Assembly: GCF_947507565.1 (NCBI RefSeq)
Contig: NC_089185.1
Span: forward strand, 1-64,000
Origin: Oscarella lobularis
Taxonomy: Eukaryota; Porifera; Homoscleromorpha; Homosclerophorida; Oscarellidae
Direction: 5' to 3'
DNA: 64,000 nucleotides
Part shown: positions 34,352 to 46,137 of the stretch, one piece after another
Layout of the letters: every line of letters begins with the position of its first letter
Position numbering within the stretch: position 1 is the stretch's first letter
Program-made: the position numbers and the translations under genes
The notes under the pieces: generated by a model
Told to the model about the DNA's origin: nothing
What the model saw: only the letters and a program-made list of their open reading frames with translations
Database searches by the model: none

Positions 34352-37019
34352 GACTTACATGAAAGTCTTGTTTTTCGTTATCATGGCACCGTATTTTTTT
34401 CTCGATTTATACCTGTACGGCGCTTGGATGTACAGTCGAAAGAGAAGTCTTCGCTCCGGGAATCCCACCTATCAATTGGCTGTTATTGGGAATTTTTTCG
34501 GGGCCAATGTCGCGTCGCGTGTCGGGGAACGCGAAGTCTCGCTCATGCTTCTCGCCATTGGAACCGTTTTCTATTTACTCGTTTTTATTTCGATCTATCA
34601 GGCCATTTCACGAGACAACGTGCATCATTTGACAATTCCAAATTTGGTGGATTTTGACGAAGAAGAAGAAGAAGAAGAAACGGCGGCGAGCGGAAGCGAA
34701 TCGGAAAAGGAGGAGAGCGAGGAGAAGAAGAAAACGGAAGAGGACGTGGAAGTGACGGCGAAAAAGGAAGATGATGGTGATGGAGACGGAAATATGAGCG
34801 ACAAACATCATTCGCAGCTTATCGCCGTCCCAAATCAAGAACACCATCATCATCATCACAATCATCATCGTAATCCTCACCATGGACACCATGGACACCA
34901 TGGACATCATCATCACATTGAGCATGATCACCATGGAGATTCTCATAATCGAAGTCATCATCATCATCATCATCATCACGGAAGCCGGTATCACCACCGC
35001 GATCATCATAATCATTCACATCATCATCATCATCATCATCGCAAAAGTCGGTGTCATGGGTGCAATAATGACGTCGATTATTATTCAGAAACGGACACGG
35101 AGAGTAGCGATGAAAATCGTCATCATCATCGTCATCATCATCGTCATTCTTCTCGTCATCGGCGTGTTCGGCGTAGAGCTCGCGATTCGCATCACAAACG
35201 GAGAGGTAGTCGTTCTGACGTTCATAGCAAAGTAGAAACGACGGCGGAAACCGAAGAAAAAGAAGACGACGAAAAGCCAAGATTGTCTTTAGAACGAATC
35301 AAAGACGATTCGGAAAAGGCGCTCAGTGCACTCTTCAACGATGGCAATGTTGATCTCACAGCCGACGTTTTTCAAAGCGACGACGACGACGACCAATCAG
35401 CAAACGGCATTCTCAACCAACAGGCTCTTCCTGAGCGCTTTTTACAGACGTCTTCGAAAGACAATCACGAAAGCGGTGGTAGCAGAATCAAGCAATATAT
35501 CAAAAGCTTCAGCGTAGACGACTGCTATTTGTGCGAACGACAATACAGCTTACCACCGCCGCTACCGCCGCCACTAGAAACAGATTTTTGCATTGACTGC
35601 GAGAAGAATCTCAAGGAAGACGCAGCTACACCCGCCGCATCTCCAGCGACGAGCCCTAAGCAACGATCTCCGACGAAGACTTATCGACCGTCGAGCCTGG
35701 CTATCAATCAAGAAGTCAAAATTCCGACGTTTCGAGCGAACTTAAAGCCAGCGGTGAAACCGTCACCTAACTTGAAAAGACGCCCGCCTCCTCTCATGCT
35801 TCGCACGCAGAGTTGCGACGCACGTCTGCTCCTCTCTCGATCTGCCGCTCTTCTTTCGCCTGTCGCGACTCCGAGGTCTATAGCCACTAGTCAAGCAAAC
35901 AGCGGCGTTGGCGACGGCACCGCCATTCGAGTTCTTCTTCATTCGTCGCCTGTTTTCAGTCGTCGCGCTGCAGCCGCCGCCGCCGCCGCCACCACCAAGA
36001 TTTCGCCGTTAACTCCCGTTCTTGCGAGACGATCGAGAACGATGAGCACCAGTTCCGACGCATTGAACGCCGGAACAAAAACCCAAACGTCGACGACGAA
36101 TTTAGCTACAGATCGCAGCAGCGACGAAAAAGACGACAAGAAGCCGTCGGAGAAGGCGGAAGGCTTGGAACGACAACAATCAACTCTCGTCCTTTATCCG
36201 CCTCATCACGATCGAACCGAAGGAGAAAACGATGAAGATCACGACGGAAAATTTCCCAATCTTCATCCGTCTATGCATCCCGTTCTGTTCGTGTTTGTCG
36301 CACCGCCGGCTGCGGCGGCCCTCGCCTTGTCTCAGTATTACGGAAGGAACGGAATGGGGGCCGAGGTGAGCGATCTATCGAAAGCGTGCTTCTTCATTGC
36401 TCTTTTCCTATTTCTTTCCATCATTCGTCATTTGATGCTATTCGTTAAAGATACGCCGTATTCCCTCAGTTATTGGGCCTATACGTTTCCCATAGCCACT
36501 CTCGCTACCAGTGCAATTAACTACTCCAACTCTCTGTCAGACGTTCTAGCTGCACAATGGCTAGCATTTGGAATCGTCGCCATCGCCACCATTCTAATTC
36601 TAATCGTCGCCGGATTAACAATTTATCAAGTTGTGGCCGGTCGAGGCGTATTTCCCAATGACGACGTCGTTGGCGTGTGCATAAATACGCTCGCCAACGG
36701 CGGTGGCGGCGGAAGTAGCGGCGGGAGAAGTGATACAGCATCCGTTTATTCGTCCGTTTCTGGTAGCGAATTGGGTAACAGCTGCAGTGACTCAGATTCC
36801 ACTTTGATGGGCGAAGAAGGTCATAAAAAAGATCGCCAAGGCAACGACGCTTTACCGTCATTGAAAAAGCGGAGGAGAAGGAAGCGGAGAGAAAATAGTG
36901 CAGCTTCTGATCCTGCTCCTGTTCCTGCTGATACTGTGATTGAGATGGAACCACCGTTTCTGCAAGGAAACCATGGCAATATAGCTCTCAAGTTAGCTTT
37001 GTCAGAAACTTCGTTGTGA
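33561..37019 (+). CDS. SLAC1/TDT-family anion channel with giant His-rich loop
   Basis: Three exons (33561-34151, 34203-34280, 34353-37019) encode about 1111 residues. Ten hydrophobic helices match the SLAC1/TehA (tellurite-resistance/dicarboxylate transporter) fold. Diagnostic words are IFGVSLGLAAQAVMWKYL (helix 1), EFLHPVRVNFFFAPFVV (helix 3), IMAPYFFLDLYLYGAWM (4), QLAVIGNFFGANVASRVG (5), LHPSMHPVLFVFVAPPAAA (7), KACFFIALFLFLS (8) and LSYWAYTFPIATLA (9). HPVRVNFFFAP and AYTFP are the strongest plant-SLAC1-like signatures; the Phe in the latter probably equals the pore-gating Phe. Between helices 6 and 7 lies an insertion of about 550 residues (about 310-860). It is acidic, then extremely His-rich (about 375-495), then has paired CxxC motifs (CYLC at ~614, CIDC at ~636), then Ser/Pro/Ala-rich. 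The N terminus is Ser/Arg-rich and the C-terminal tail basic. Plant SLAC1 passes nitrate and chloride in guard cells; transport here is inference. Confidence 0.9.
34310..34350 (+). repeat. (CT)n microsatellite at a splice acceptor
   Basis: About 20 CT units form the polypyrimidine tract before the acceptor at 34352 in the SLAC1-like gene. Confidence 0.85.
34840..35175 (+). repeat. (CAT)n/(CAC)n coding region for poly-His loop
   Basis: An imperfect CAT/CAC trinucleotide region encodes dozens of His mixed with Gly, Asn, Asp and Arg in the large loop of the SLAC1-like channel. The opposite strand reads as poly-Asp or poly-Met shadows. Confidence 0.9.
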
Positions 37020-37182
37020 CTCCCATTCAATTCGACAGGGTATTATTATGCATGGACTATTTTCCCACCACATTCTTATATTCATATATGTATATGTCTC
37101 ACGTGTGCAGCACTGGGAGTGTACGCATGCTCTCTTGGCTCCTCATGGAGGAAGTCTCTTTCTTGGTCGTTTCTTCGCTCGA

Positions 37183-40100
37183 ATGGCTGGCTTAATAAAG
37201 AAAAAACTGCTGAAAGAGCTCGCGAAGTGAGTCGTAAAGGTCTAAGGGGTCTCCTCGGCCTCCTTTCATTCATTCACGCGTCGCAGATTCGCGAAGAATC
37301 TCCAGCCGGAACAAATCGAGTTGAATACACTCAAAGGCGAAGGAGAACTGCGCGATCTCGCTCTAGACGAGACCCTATTGACATCGTTCCTCGAATTCCC
37401 TCTATGGCTCAAAATGACGAAATGCACGTGCAATAAAATTACGGCAAAAGTAAACCGAAAAAACCATTCGAAAAATCCCCTTTATCACATCCGTTGCAGA
37501 TTCACTGGACGCATCTCGGATCAAAACCCATATGGCTCGTAAAAACACGTCTCTTTGGATATCAATTTTAGGACTTTTCTCCCCTTTTTCTTCACAAGGG
37601 TCTAGATCGATTAGAAGTCTATGTAACCACGTGTGAAGATGACGTAGAACGCGTCAAAAGAAACACAAATAGCAAGTAAGAAAAATCCCCATAATCAAAA
37701 AAATTTCTTTATAATTTTTCAAGATCCGGGAAATACGGATTAAGTGATCGCGTCATCGACGGCCTTCACATCACAGTCAACTCGATTCTCGCGCACTTTT
37801 CCTCGCCAGGCTTCGTTGCAACATTCGACATATCCAACCTCGATGTGGCAAGCGTAACGCCCACGTGGACAATCCCAAATCGATTAGACAAAACTCGAAT
37901 TATCGACGAAAGCGACGACACAGTGACGACATTTAAAAAAATCGCGTGGCAAACGCTCCGACTCGAATTTTCATCCGACAAAGCGACGGATTTGGAATCG
38001 ATGACGAGTCCCTTAAGATTAATCACCAATCAGGGAAGTGTACACGTGACGATTCGTAAACGATTGTCCGATTGCGTTGTCAAGTGCGGTCGACTCAAAT
38101 TCATCTTGGATGATTATCTCTTATGGGTTCTCACTCATTCGCAAGTGCGAGAAGCCGTTCTCTTCGTCGAATCTCTGTTTAATATTATTGATCGAGTCGA
38201 AACGGCGGCGAAATTGAGCGAGACTCCACTTCCGCCCAGCGTGAAAAATCAAATGGATAAAGGAGGAAAGAGTTCCACCAATTCGCCGTCTGTATCAAGA
38301 GCAAAACGAAAGGAAACAACGACAAAGGATCCGTCCGCATCACAAGTACATAGATGCGGAATCTTTGAGGCATAATGCCTCAATTGATAGAGGCATTATG
38401 CATCTCAAAGACTTCGTAGTTTTTTTCAATAGAAGCATCAGGTCCCTTAGTTTGTTTCAATAGAGGTATCATATCCCCTGTAGTTTCACTTGACGAAATC
38501 TTTGGGGCATGAGACCTCAATTGACAGAGGCATTATGCATCAAAGACTTCCGTAGTTTCAGGCCCCTTAGTTTCTTTTTTTCCTAGCTAGCAAGTTGTCC
38601 TATAATTTTTTCCTAGACAATAAGTATATTCTAAAGATCCCTGTAGAAAAGAAGTTATTCTAAAAATCCCAGTTCCGCATGAGGCCCCGTAGTTTCTGTC
38701 TCAATTGACAGAATCTTTGTTGGGACAGATAATATATTTTTCATTTTCTCTTTTTAGCCCGAATGGAGTGTCCTCGAAACTTCCTATCATATCTGTCTTG
38801 CGAATGTTTCTCTGCAGCTCTATGACGACTCCAGACGGGGAAGAGCGAGCGACGAAAAGTGCGGCTCCATGCAATGCACTCTATCCGACTTCTTCGCCTC
38901 CTTTCATCCGCGACATCCCGTTCGAGAACCGCGAAGTGACGGCGCACGAGGATTCGTTCAAAATCGGCACATGGAAGAGCGAAAAGAATGGGCGACAACA
39001 ATTCTACGAAATCAACAACAACTCAAAGGTAATTTCAATTAGAATTCGATAATTCGGCGTCATTTTTCGCTGGGTTAGACGGCCAACAAGTGGGGCCAGT
39101 TCACGAGCGTTTTCGTTGGAGCGCCTTAGAAGAGCGATGTTTCATTTTCGGCTGTAGCAACGTCTCGTGTCAGTTCTTTCCCTCTTCCGCTTTGAAGGCG
39201 GCCCGAGAGCCCTTTCTCATCTCCAAAAAGCATCTATTTCCTGACAATCCACCCACGTTTCTCTTCAATTTCACCTCCTATCGCTACGCCGAAGACGTCC
39301 CGTTTAAAGGTTTGTTGTTAAACTTAAACACGCGCACACGACGAGTAGTTTCTTACCAGTTCCGTCGTCGAATGTCTTTCTGAGCGTCTGTCCCATTCAA
39401 TTCATTTTCGACCCTCACACTTGTCTGTGGACGATTGAATTCGTCAAGATGATCGCCGACACGATATCGGCAATGGATCTGAGCAAATCGCCGCCGTCAC
39501 CGCGTCGTAAACGAGCAAAACGACCGGCTGACGTCTATTTCAGCATTCTTTTACCAACAGTAAAATAATCAGTTGCTCTCTCACTCGCTTAGGTCATCTC
39601 TTTTATAGGTAATTCTACCTATAGTAGAAGGAGAAGGGTTAGAACTTCAGGGAGCAAAATTGACTATATCCAATTGTAGCAGCGACAATCGAAGTCGAGC
39701 CGTTCTCTCCGAATTTCTCCTCAAATCAAAAACGCTAAAAGACAGAGAACTGTTTAGGAGAGAACAGGAAAATTCTTTTCCAAACGAGAGCACGGATCTC
39801 CTTCCCTTACCCCTAATACAAGAAGAAGGTGAGACGACTTCACTCGCGTAAGATTTAGTGAAGTTTCTTTGCGTAGATGACGTCAAATCGGCTTGGCTTT
39901 GCGCAATTGATCAACTATGGGGTAGCTTCGTTTCTCAACGTACGACGACGACGGAAAGCCAATTCCTCGCCTCCGTGCCGCTCACAAGCTGGATCATTTT
40001 TCCAAAAAAATCCGACGATAGTCGAGTCGCCGATATTCACGTGGCAATCGAAGTCGGATCGACGGCTCTAATCCGGATCAATCACAACGAATTGATTGCC

Positions 40101-40752
40101 ACATTTCGACTACGCGACACACTCATTCAATTTCTTTCCGATTTTTCCGATATCTTGTCCAGCGGCGACGAAACGACGGAGAACGCGAAGCGACCCTTAA
40201 AAGTGTCGGCAGTCGGCACTTTAGAGGATCTTTTTCTCTTGCTCACTTTTCCGTCACTTAACGAAGGAAGAGACACTCTTTCTCCGCCGCCGGCGGCGGC
40301 GACGACGATTCGGACTAATTCCGAACAAGACGCCGTTTCGGCGGCGTCAGGGAGCATCGCTTCCGAACAAGACGCCGTTTCGCGTTCAAAATCCGTTCCT
40401 ATGACGTGCGAAGAGCGGCGATTGAACGATTCCGGATTCATCACAACCAGTCACGAATCGGCATCGAAAATCGAGCCCGTTATTGCGCTGTCGCCGCCTC
40501 CGCCGCCGTCGTCGTCAGATGCAATGTCACTATCTGCGAGTTCATCGTCTCTTCACAGCCATTCCGAGTCCCAGTTAAGTATCTCCGCTTCGATATCGCT
40601 CGACGAGACTCCTCCGCCGCCGCCGCCGCCGCCGCCCGAAAACGACGATTTCGACATCGTAACTGACGAAGAAATTCTCTCCCATCCCAATCCGACATCA
40701 GTTCTCACCGAATTCACTTCACTCGACGTCGCCCTGCGAACGACAACTGGCG

Positions 40753-40809
<57 letters not shown>

Positions 40810-41765
40810 AAACCGACTCGACTTGCGACGAGAAGAAATCGCCGCTCCCAAGTGAAAAATCGTCATCAATTGGTCCGGGATTGGCGACGGCGGAATGGCC
40901 CACCGTAGAAATCGGTCTTTTCAACGGGCTCTTTCATTTTCAGTTGAACGAGACGGGCGTCGCGTTCAAATTGACGACGAATGGATGCAGCGTCGACGAG
41001 ACGATTCTTACCGCCAAAGAGGCGAATGATCTCGAAAGAAAAAAGAAGAATCTAATCAAGGAAAAACGGCGAATCGAAACGATCGACGACGAAAAAATCG
41101 CGTTGCGATTTACGTCCGAAAAAAATCAATATTCAGAAGCGCGTATCACTGCGTCAAATTTAAAAATTGCCTTGAAATTGACGACGGCTCTTGCGCTGAA
41201 AGATTTCGCCAACGACGATTTGATTCCTTTTGGTGCGTCTTTACCAATTCATCTCACCATGGAAAACATCGAAATAGCGTTAACCAACGCTGAATCCGAT
41301 GCAGAACTCGAGGTAAAGTACAAAGAGGCCGGCTTGGAATTCGTTTCCAAGCCGCAGAAAATTCTCGTCGAGGGGCTGAGACTCTTCCGCGAGAAAGACG
41401 GCGTCATGCGATTGAGCCAGCACGTCTTAGAGTCGATGGGGCAAGGTAAGGAAAGCGCTAGTCAGACGACAGAAGATTGGACTCCCATAGCGGAGAAACG
41501 ACGAGGAAATTCAAGGTCAATTTCTAGTCAAACCGATGATAATAGTCTAACAGAATTGGAGCGGCAAAAGGAGTTGCTCGAAGAATCGCTTGAGCATATG
41601 TCGAGAGAAAATTTCTCTCTACACAAAGCGGTTGAGAATGGGCAAATGGGTAAGGCACTTCTTTTGGATACGATACGAGATTTGGAAGCAGAGAACAGTC
41701 AGATGAAATCTGAATTGGCTCGATTGCAATCGTTGGTAGTACCAAAAGGAAAAGAATCGAGCTAA
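37183..41765 (+). CDS. BLTP3: BLTP3-type bridge-like lipid transfer protein (UHRF1BP1 family)
   Basis: Starts at ATG 37183 with the chorein-N lipid-transfer motif: MAGLIKKKLLKELAK, then after the 37227 intron FAKNLQPEQIELNTLKGEGE, followed by LRDLALDE and FPLWLKMTKCTCNKITAKIHW. Later comes SPLRLITNQGSVHVTIRKRL, close to the RLITNQSKIRVTLKRRL segment of vertebrate UHRF1BP1/UHRF1BP1L, then ILDDYLLWVLTHSQ. The gene ends at 41765 after a coiled coil (ELERQKELLEESLEHMSREN) that mirrors the vertebrate C terminus. BLTP3 proteins are rod-like lipid conduits at Rab/endosome contacts. The last exon (from about 39877) is long, with Pro, Ser and a ~20-residue Ala run. The gene starts 163 bases after the SLAC1-like stop. 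One intron (about 38346-38758) holds repeated hairpins. Confidence 0.88.
38345..38730 (+). repeat. intronic hairpin repeat cluster in BLTP3
   Basis: Three degenerate copies share the words AATCTTTG(A/G)GGCAT, TCAATTGA(T/C)AGA, GAGGCATTATGCAT, CAAAGACTTC and GTAGTTTC. The first copy is a hairpin (arms 38363-38381 and 38390-38410) whose left arm contains the palindrome GAGGCATAATGCCTC. A small non-autonomous element duplicated in place is one explanation. Confidence 0.7.
40755..40809 (+). repeat. (GCC)n poly-Ala run in BLTP3
   Basis: About 18 GCC codons in a row encode poly-Ala in the disordered central part of the BLTP3-type protein. Confidence 0.9.
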
Positions 41766-41956
41766 CAAACGCATTTCTAATTCTTTGTTTGTTTTTTTAA
41801 GGGGAGAAACTTTTTATAAATTCCTTCACACGAAACCACGCATCATTTTATTCGATCAGGTACTTGGGTCGCCTAAATATCGATTTGTGTTTTAGCTACG
41901 AGACAAAGATAGTCAGCGTGACTTTAAGAGAACAAGAAACTGTCTGCCGTTGACTT

Positions 41957-43806
41957 TCAAACAGCGGTAGTCGACACAGAATCTCCTCGACTCTCTTTCT
42001 TTTCTTCGTCCACACTGGCAGCCTCCTCTTCGACGCTGCTTCTTTGCTTCTGCATTCGCCGTCGTCTCCGAGTCATAGCATTAGTTTTTTCACCAGAAAC
42101 GGCAGCTGCTCTGCTCCAACTACTCCCTTCCAATCCTAAAGTAGACAATAATTAAATTTCTCACTACAGTAGCGACTGTGAGAAATGACCTTTGAGCTCG
42201 TCAGCTCGACTTAGATGCAACAAATTGAACGTGTGCAAAACGCCAAAAAGAATGGCACTCGTTGCAGCCGTCCACGCAATAATTGCAAGCAAACCGACGA
42301 CATTCCACATAAGTTGCACGACAGAAGCTCGAGTCCAGTTATATAATAGACCCCTATTGAAATCGAAGAAACCCACGGCAATCACTCCCCAGATTCCAGC
42401 ACCAAGATGAACTAAAAAAGAAGAAGATTCCATAAATTAATTGATCAATTAATCAATGTTCTCTACCTGAGACCGATTCAACGGGATCGTCGATTTTCCA
42501 TTTGAGAATCACTTTGGTCCAACTGCGATGAGACAGACCGGCAACAATCCCAATAATAATTGCAGCGTAGGCGTGAACCGAATCAGCTCCAGCACATATA
42601 GCAACCTGTCTCAAAAAAATAAATATCTTTAGTCTATTTATTAAATCGGTCTTCTCACCAGACCGGCAAGGCATCCGTTAAGCGTAGCAACTAATAGTTG
42701 ACTGTCACGATTTGATTTCTGCTTGCGACTGATAACAGCGACGAAAATGAGCGACGTAATTGCTCCCGCGCTTCCCGCTAGGAGAGTATTAACCGATATT
42801 CGGCCCACAGTGATCGTATCCTGCGTTCTCGTCACGCTGCGATTTCGACCGGAAATAAAAAGCAGAAAACCGAAAAAGAGAATAAATCCGCCCAAAGCCG
42901 ACGTCTAAGACGGAAAATTGTCTATAATGCAGTTCATTGATTTGACTACGATACCGATGTCGTCTTTTCTTCTATAGGAACCGGCTGTCCCATGTCGTTA
43001 AAGCGCCCAATCCGAGCTCCAAGCACGATAGCGCCAAGAAAAGCGGCTGCTCCGCCTGTGACGTGAACCACGCCACTACCAGCAAAATCCTAAAAGAATT
43101 AATTAGACGTTGGGTTTCTGAAATTCCCTAACTCACAGCGTAGGTAACGGTCACGTTATCAACCTTGATTCCACTCGCTAGCCAGCCGTCTTCCGTCCAT
43201 GCCCAGTGAGCCACAACAGGATGAATGAGTCCTGAAGCAGAAGCACACTGCAAATCAAATTAGAACATGGGGGGAAAGTTGCACCTGCAATAAAGAAGCT
43301 CAGCACAAGGTAACTAACGAGTTTGGCGCGTTCGGCGAGCGCTCCCGTCGCGATTGTGCTCGTCGTCGCCGCGAAAACGAAATTCGATAACCAGAGCACG
43401 TAATTATTTTGACCCAAATTGATGAGGAAAAAATAGCGATCACCAATAAAGGGATTGGTGCCGCCGTAACCGAACGCGAAGCCGGTCGCCCAAAAGGCGA
43501 GATTTCCCACGCAGAGAACGAGAAAGTTTTTAAATAGGACAGGCTTTTCTTTCCCCGCGCGAACGGCACCCGATTCGAGAAAGGCAAAGCCGGCTTGCAT
43601 GACTATATGGAAAACAATGAATGCATGCATATGGGCGCCTCCCTGCATATGGCCCTTCCCCCCTCACAGAAAATCAACGACGATACGACAATGAGAAGAC
43701 CCTGAGAGATATTCGTTGTCGTCGTTTCGGCCCTTTGGCTCAGTTCTTCGACGAGCTGGGCGAGTTGCGTTGTCGTCACTATCGTAGGGACTGTCGTACT
43801 GTTCAT
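41957..43806 (-). CDS. AMT: AMT-family ammonium transporter (copy 1)
   Basis: About seven exons on the minus strand, from [20 protein letters not shown] (43806) to the stop at 41957. AMT1-type motifs in order: SSLIF joined to [131 protein letters not shown] and [17 protein letters not shown]. The GSGVVH and LNGCLAGL signatures and the twin-His helices fit an active channel-like ammonium transporter. The N terminus before helix 1 has a short heptad-like segment. The cytoplasmic tail is basic then acidic ([12 protein letters not shown]). It is in tandem, same orientation, with copy 2, and is probably a local duplicate. Confidence 0.92.
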
Positions 43807-44055
43807 TGGGCGAAAGTCAGTCAAGCACTAGAACATTTGGCTTTGGCAAATTGCCCCTCACGCACTATAACGATCAACGGGCACTATGCGCGCGCGAAAG
43901 ACGAACGAACAATATGCTACTAATGCAATCAAGTTCCTTTCCTTCTCACGCCAGCAACTACAACAATTAAGAAGGCCTAATGAATCTTTCTGATCCTATA
44001 ATACGCATACGAGGTGGCTAATGAGGCTAAAGTACTGCAGAGACACACGCGCAGT

Positions 44056-45962
44056 TTAGACGGTGGTTGCATCTTGACCCTTATCTTCGCCGTCAAAAAC
44101 ATCCTGGTTCTCGTTTTCACCATCCGGATTCGATATTGTCGTTGCCGTTGTACTGAGCCTAATTCGTCTGTTTAGACGTCTGATAATAGGAATATCACTG
44201 AAGCTTATTCTGGATTTCTTTCCGGTGGTACCTATAGCGGAAAAGTTACTAAACGATAGCCTATTAATTCGGTGAGTGTAAGAACTAACCACCGAGTTCA
44301 TCTTCGGAGCTAAGCCGCAACAAATTGAAAGCGTGCATGATGCCAAAGAGTAGAGCGCTCATCGCTGCCGTCCATGCAAATATTGCTACGACGGCTAGAA
44401 CGTTCCACATGAGAAAAACAATAGACACTCGCGTCCATTTGTACAATAATCCGTGCTCAGTAGAAAATAATCCTTCTGCAATCACGCCCCAAATCCCCGC
44501 ACCGAGGTGCACTAGAAAACAAACCCCTCAGGCTAAAACTAATGACGACAATGTTTTGTACCTGAAATGGATTCAACTGGGTCGTCGATACCCCATCGTA
44601 GAATGAGTTTCGACCAACCGATGTAAGACAGACCGGCAACAATACCAATAATAAAGGCTATGTACGAATGAACGGTTCGAGCTCCCGCACATATGGCTAC
44701 CTAGACACACTTTTACTTAGAGTTAGGTAACGCTCATTTGAAGCTCTTACCAAGCCAGCTAGGCCTCCGTTGAGTGTTGTCAGGAGTTGAGAACGACCGA
44801 TAGTGGAACTCGACTTTCTCGCATTGAGGATGCTGAAGAGGATAAGAGAAGTGAGTGCTGCTCCACTTGAGGCAACGAGTGTATTGACTTGGGCTCGCCC
44901 AAACGCGAGTTCCACGTCGACGTAGAAAGCGTTGTGGTCTCGACGACAAAGGAAAAGGAGAAAACCCAAGAAGAGAATAAATCCTCCCAAAGCAGACATC
45001 TAAACATCATCTATAGTTAGCACTAAATCTTAATTGATTGATTAATTAATTAATTAATTTACGGCAGCATTTTTTAGTTTGAGTGGGATCGGCTTCCCAC
45101 TTTCGTCAAATCGGCCAAGTCTTGGACCCAATATAGCGGCGCCAAGAAAAGCAACAGTTCCGCCTGTAACGTGAACGACTCCACTACCAGCGAAATCCTA
45201 AACAATAACGCACTCTTGTATGAGCCGCGTCCCGGCCCTCCCAGCCACCACCCGGGCCCCGCCGAGCGCGCGGCATCGTACAGTGTATGTAATAGTCGTA
45301 TTATCGACGTCGATTCCTCTGTGTAGCCAGCCGCCTTCTTTCCACGCCCAGTGCGTTACCACAGGATGAATGAAGCCTATGTACACTTGCGTAAATGCGC
45401 ATACCAATGCGAAGGAAGCGAACCTGCGACAAAAAAGCTGAGAAGAAGGTAACTGACGAGCTTGGCTCTCTCGGCCATCGCTCCCGTCGCCACCGTACTC
45501 GTTGTAGCGGCATATACAAAACTCGATAGCCAATCGGAATAGTGAATTCCCTCGGCGTTTCCAAAGCCACTCAAGAAGAAGAAGGTCGTTCCGATGAAAG
45601 AATTGCCATCGCCGTAGCCCAAAGCATAACCGATTGCCCAGAAGGAGAGCGTACTGACGCAGAGAACGAGAAAATTCTTGAATAGGATTGGCTTCTCTTT
45701 TCCTGGTCGAACGGCGCCCGTTTCAAGAAACGCAAATCCGGCTTGCATGACTGCAGTGGACAATGGCTATCATATAAAGGCCGCGGGGGCAGTTCATAGA
45801 GTCGCTCTCACAAAAGATCAACGAGGAAATGATGACGGTGAGACCGTCTGAAGCCGAGTGGTTAGACTGGTCGAGTCTCTGCTCCACGCTACGAAGAGAT
45901 GAAGCGAGTTGGGCTATCTGAGCTGCCATTTCGTCGCCCGACGGCGGATTCGTGTTGTTCAT
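44056..45962 (-). CDS. AMT: AMT-family ammonium transporter (copy 2)
   Basis: A second AMT on the minus strand from [19 protein letters not shown] (45962) to the stop at 44056. It has the same exon plan as copy 1: [100 protein letters not shown] and [16 protein letters not shown]. An N-terminal coiled-coil-like segment ([17 protein letters not shown]) precedes helix 1. The C-terminal tail differs from copy 1 (Arg-rich, then Asn/Asp/Glu-rich). The first exon is divergent from parkin with 175 bases between starts. One intron (about 45199-45284) has an unusually GC-rich core. Confidence 0.92.
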
Positions 45963-46137
45963 ATCGCGGTCAGAAGAAGACTGTGAGGCTGGAATCTAAT
46001 CATAATATTATTATTGCTACATATGTTGGCGGGCTAAAATCAACGCGCGCGAGACGACGTCACAGTTAGCGCACTAAGAAATCGCAGCTACACGTGTACG
46101 AGCACGTTGTCGCGAGAAGAGTCCTCAAGCGGGCGCT
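45963..46137. promoter_or_regulatory. bidirectional promoter, AMT copy 2 / parkin
   Basis: 175 bases between divergent start codons. It contains a TGACGTCAC-like word on the plus strand (GACGACGTCACAG, 46053-46065) and CACGTGTACGAGCACG near 46090, typical CRE/E-box-like motifs. Factor identity is inference. Confidence 0.45.

Noticed and set aside
34310-34352. (CT)n run as a GAGA-type regulatory element
   Set aside because: It lies directly before a required acceptor and is simply an extreme polypyrimidine tract.
34819-35280. Minus-strand frame rich in Asp opposite the His-rich channel loop
   Set aside because: ATG/GAT runs are the complement of CAT/ATC repeats; the plus-strand frame is fixed by the flanking membrane helices.
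33561-37019. Bacterial contamination as the source of the SLAC1-like gene
   Set aside because: It has spliceosomal introns, a eukaryotic-style disordered loop and animal genes immediately on both sides.
40480-40924. Minus-strand poly-Ala/poly-Gly frames in the BLTP3 last exon
   Set aside because: They are shadows of the (GCC)n and (CCG)n runs; the BLTP3 frame continues on both sides.
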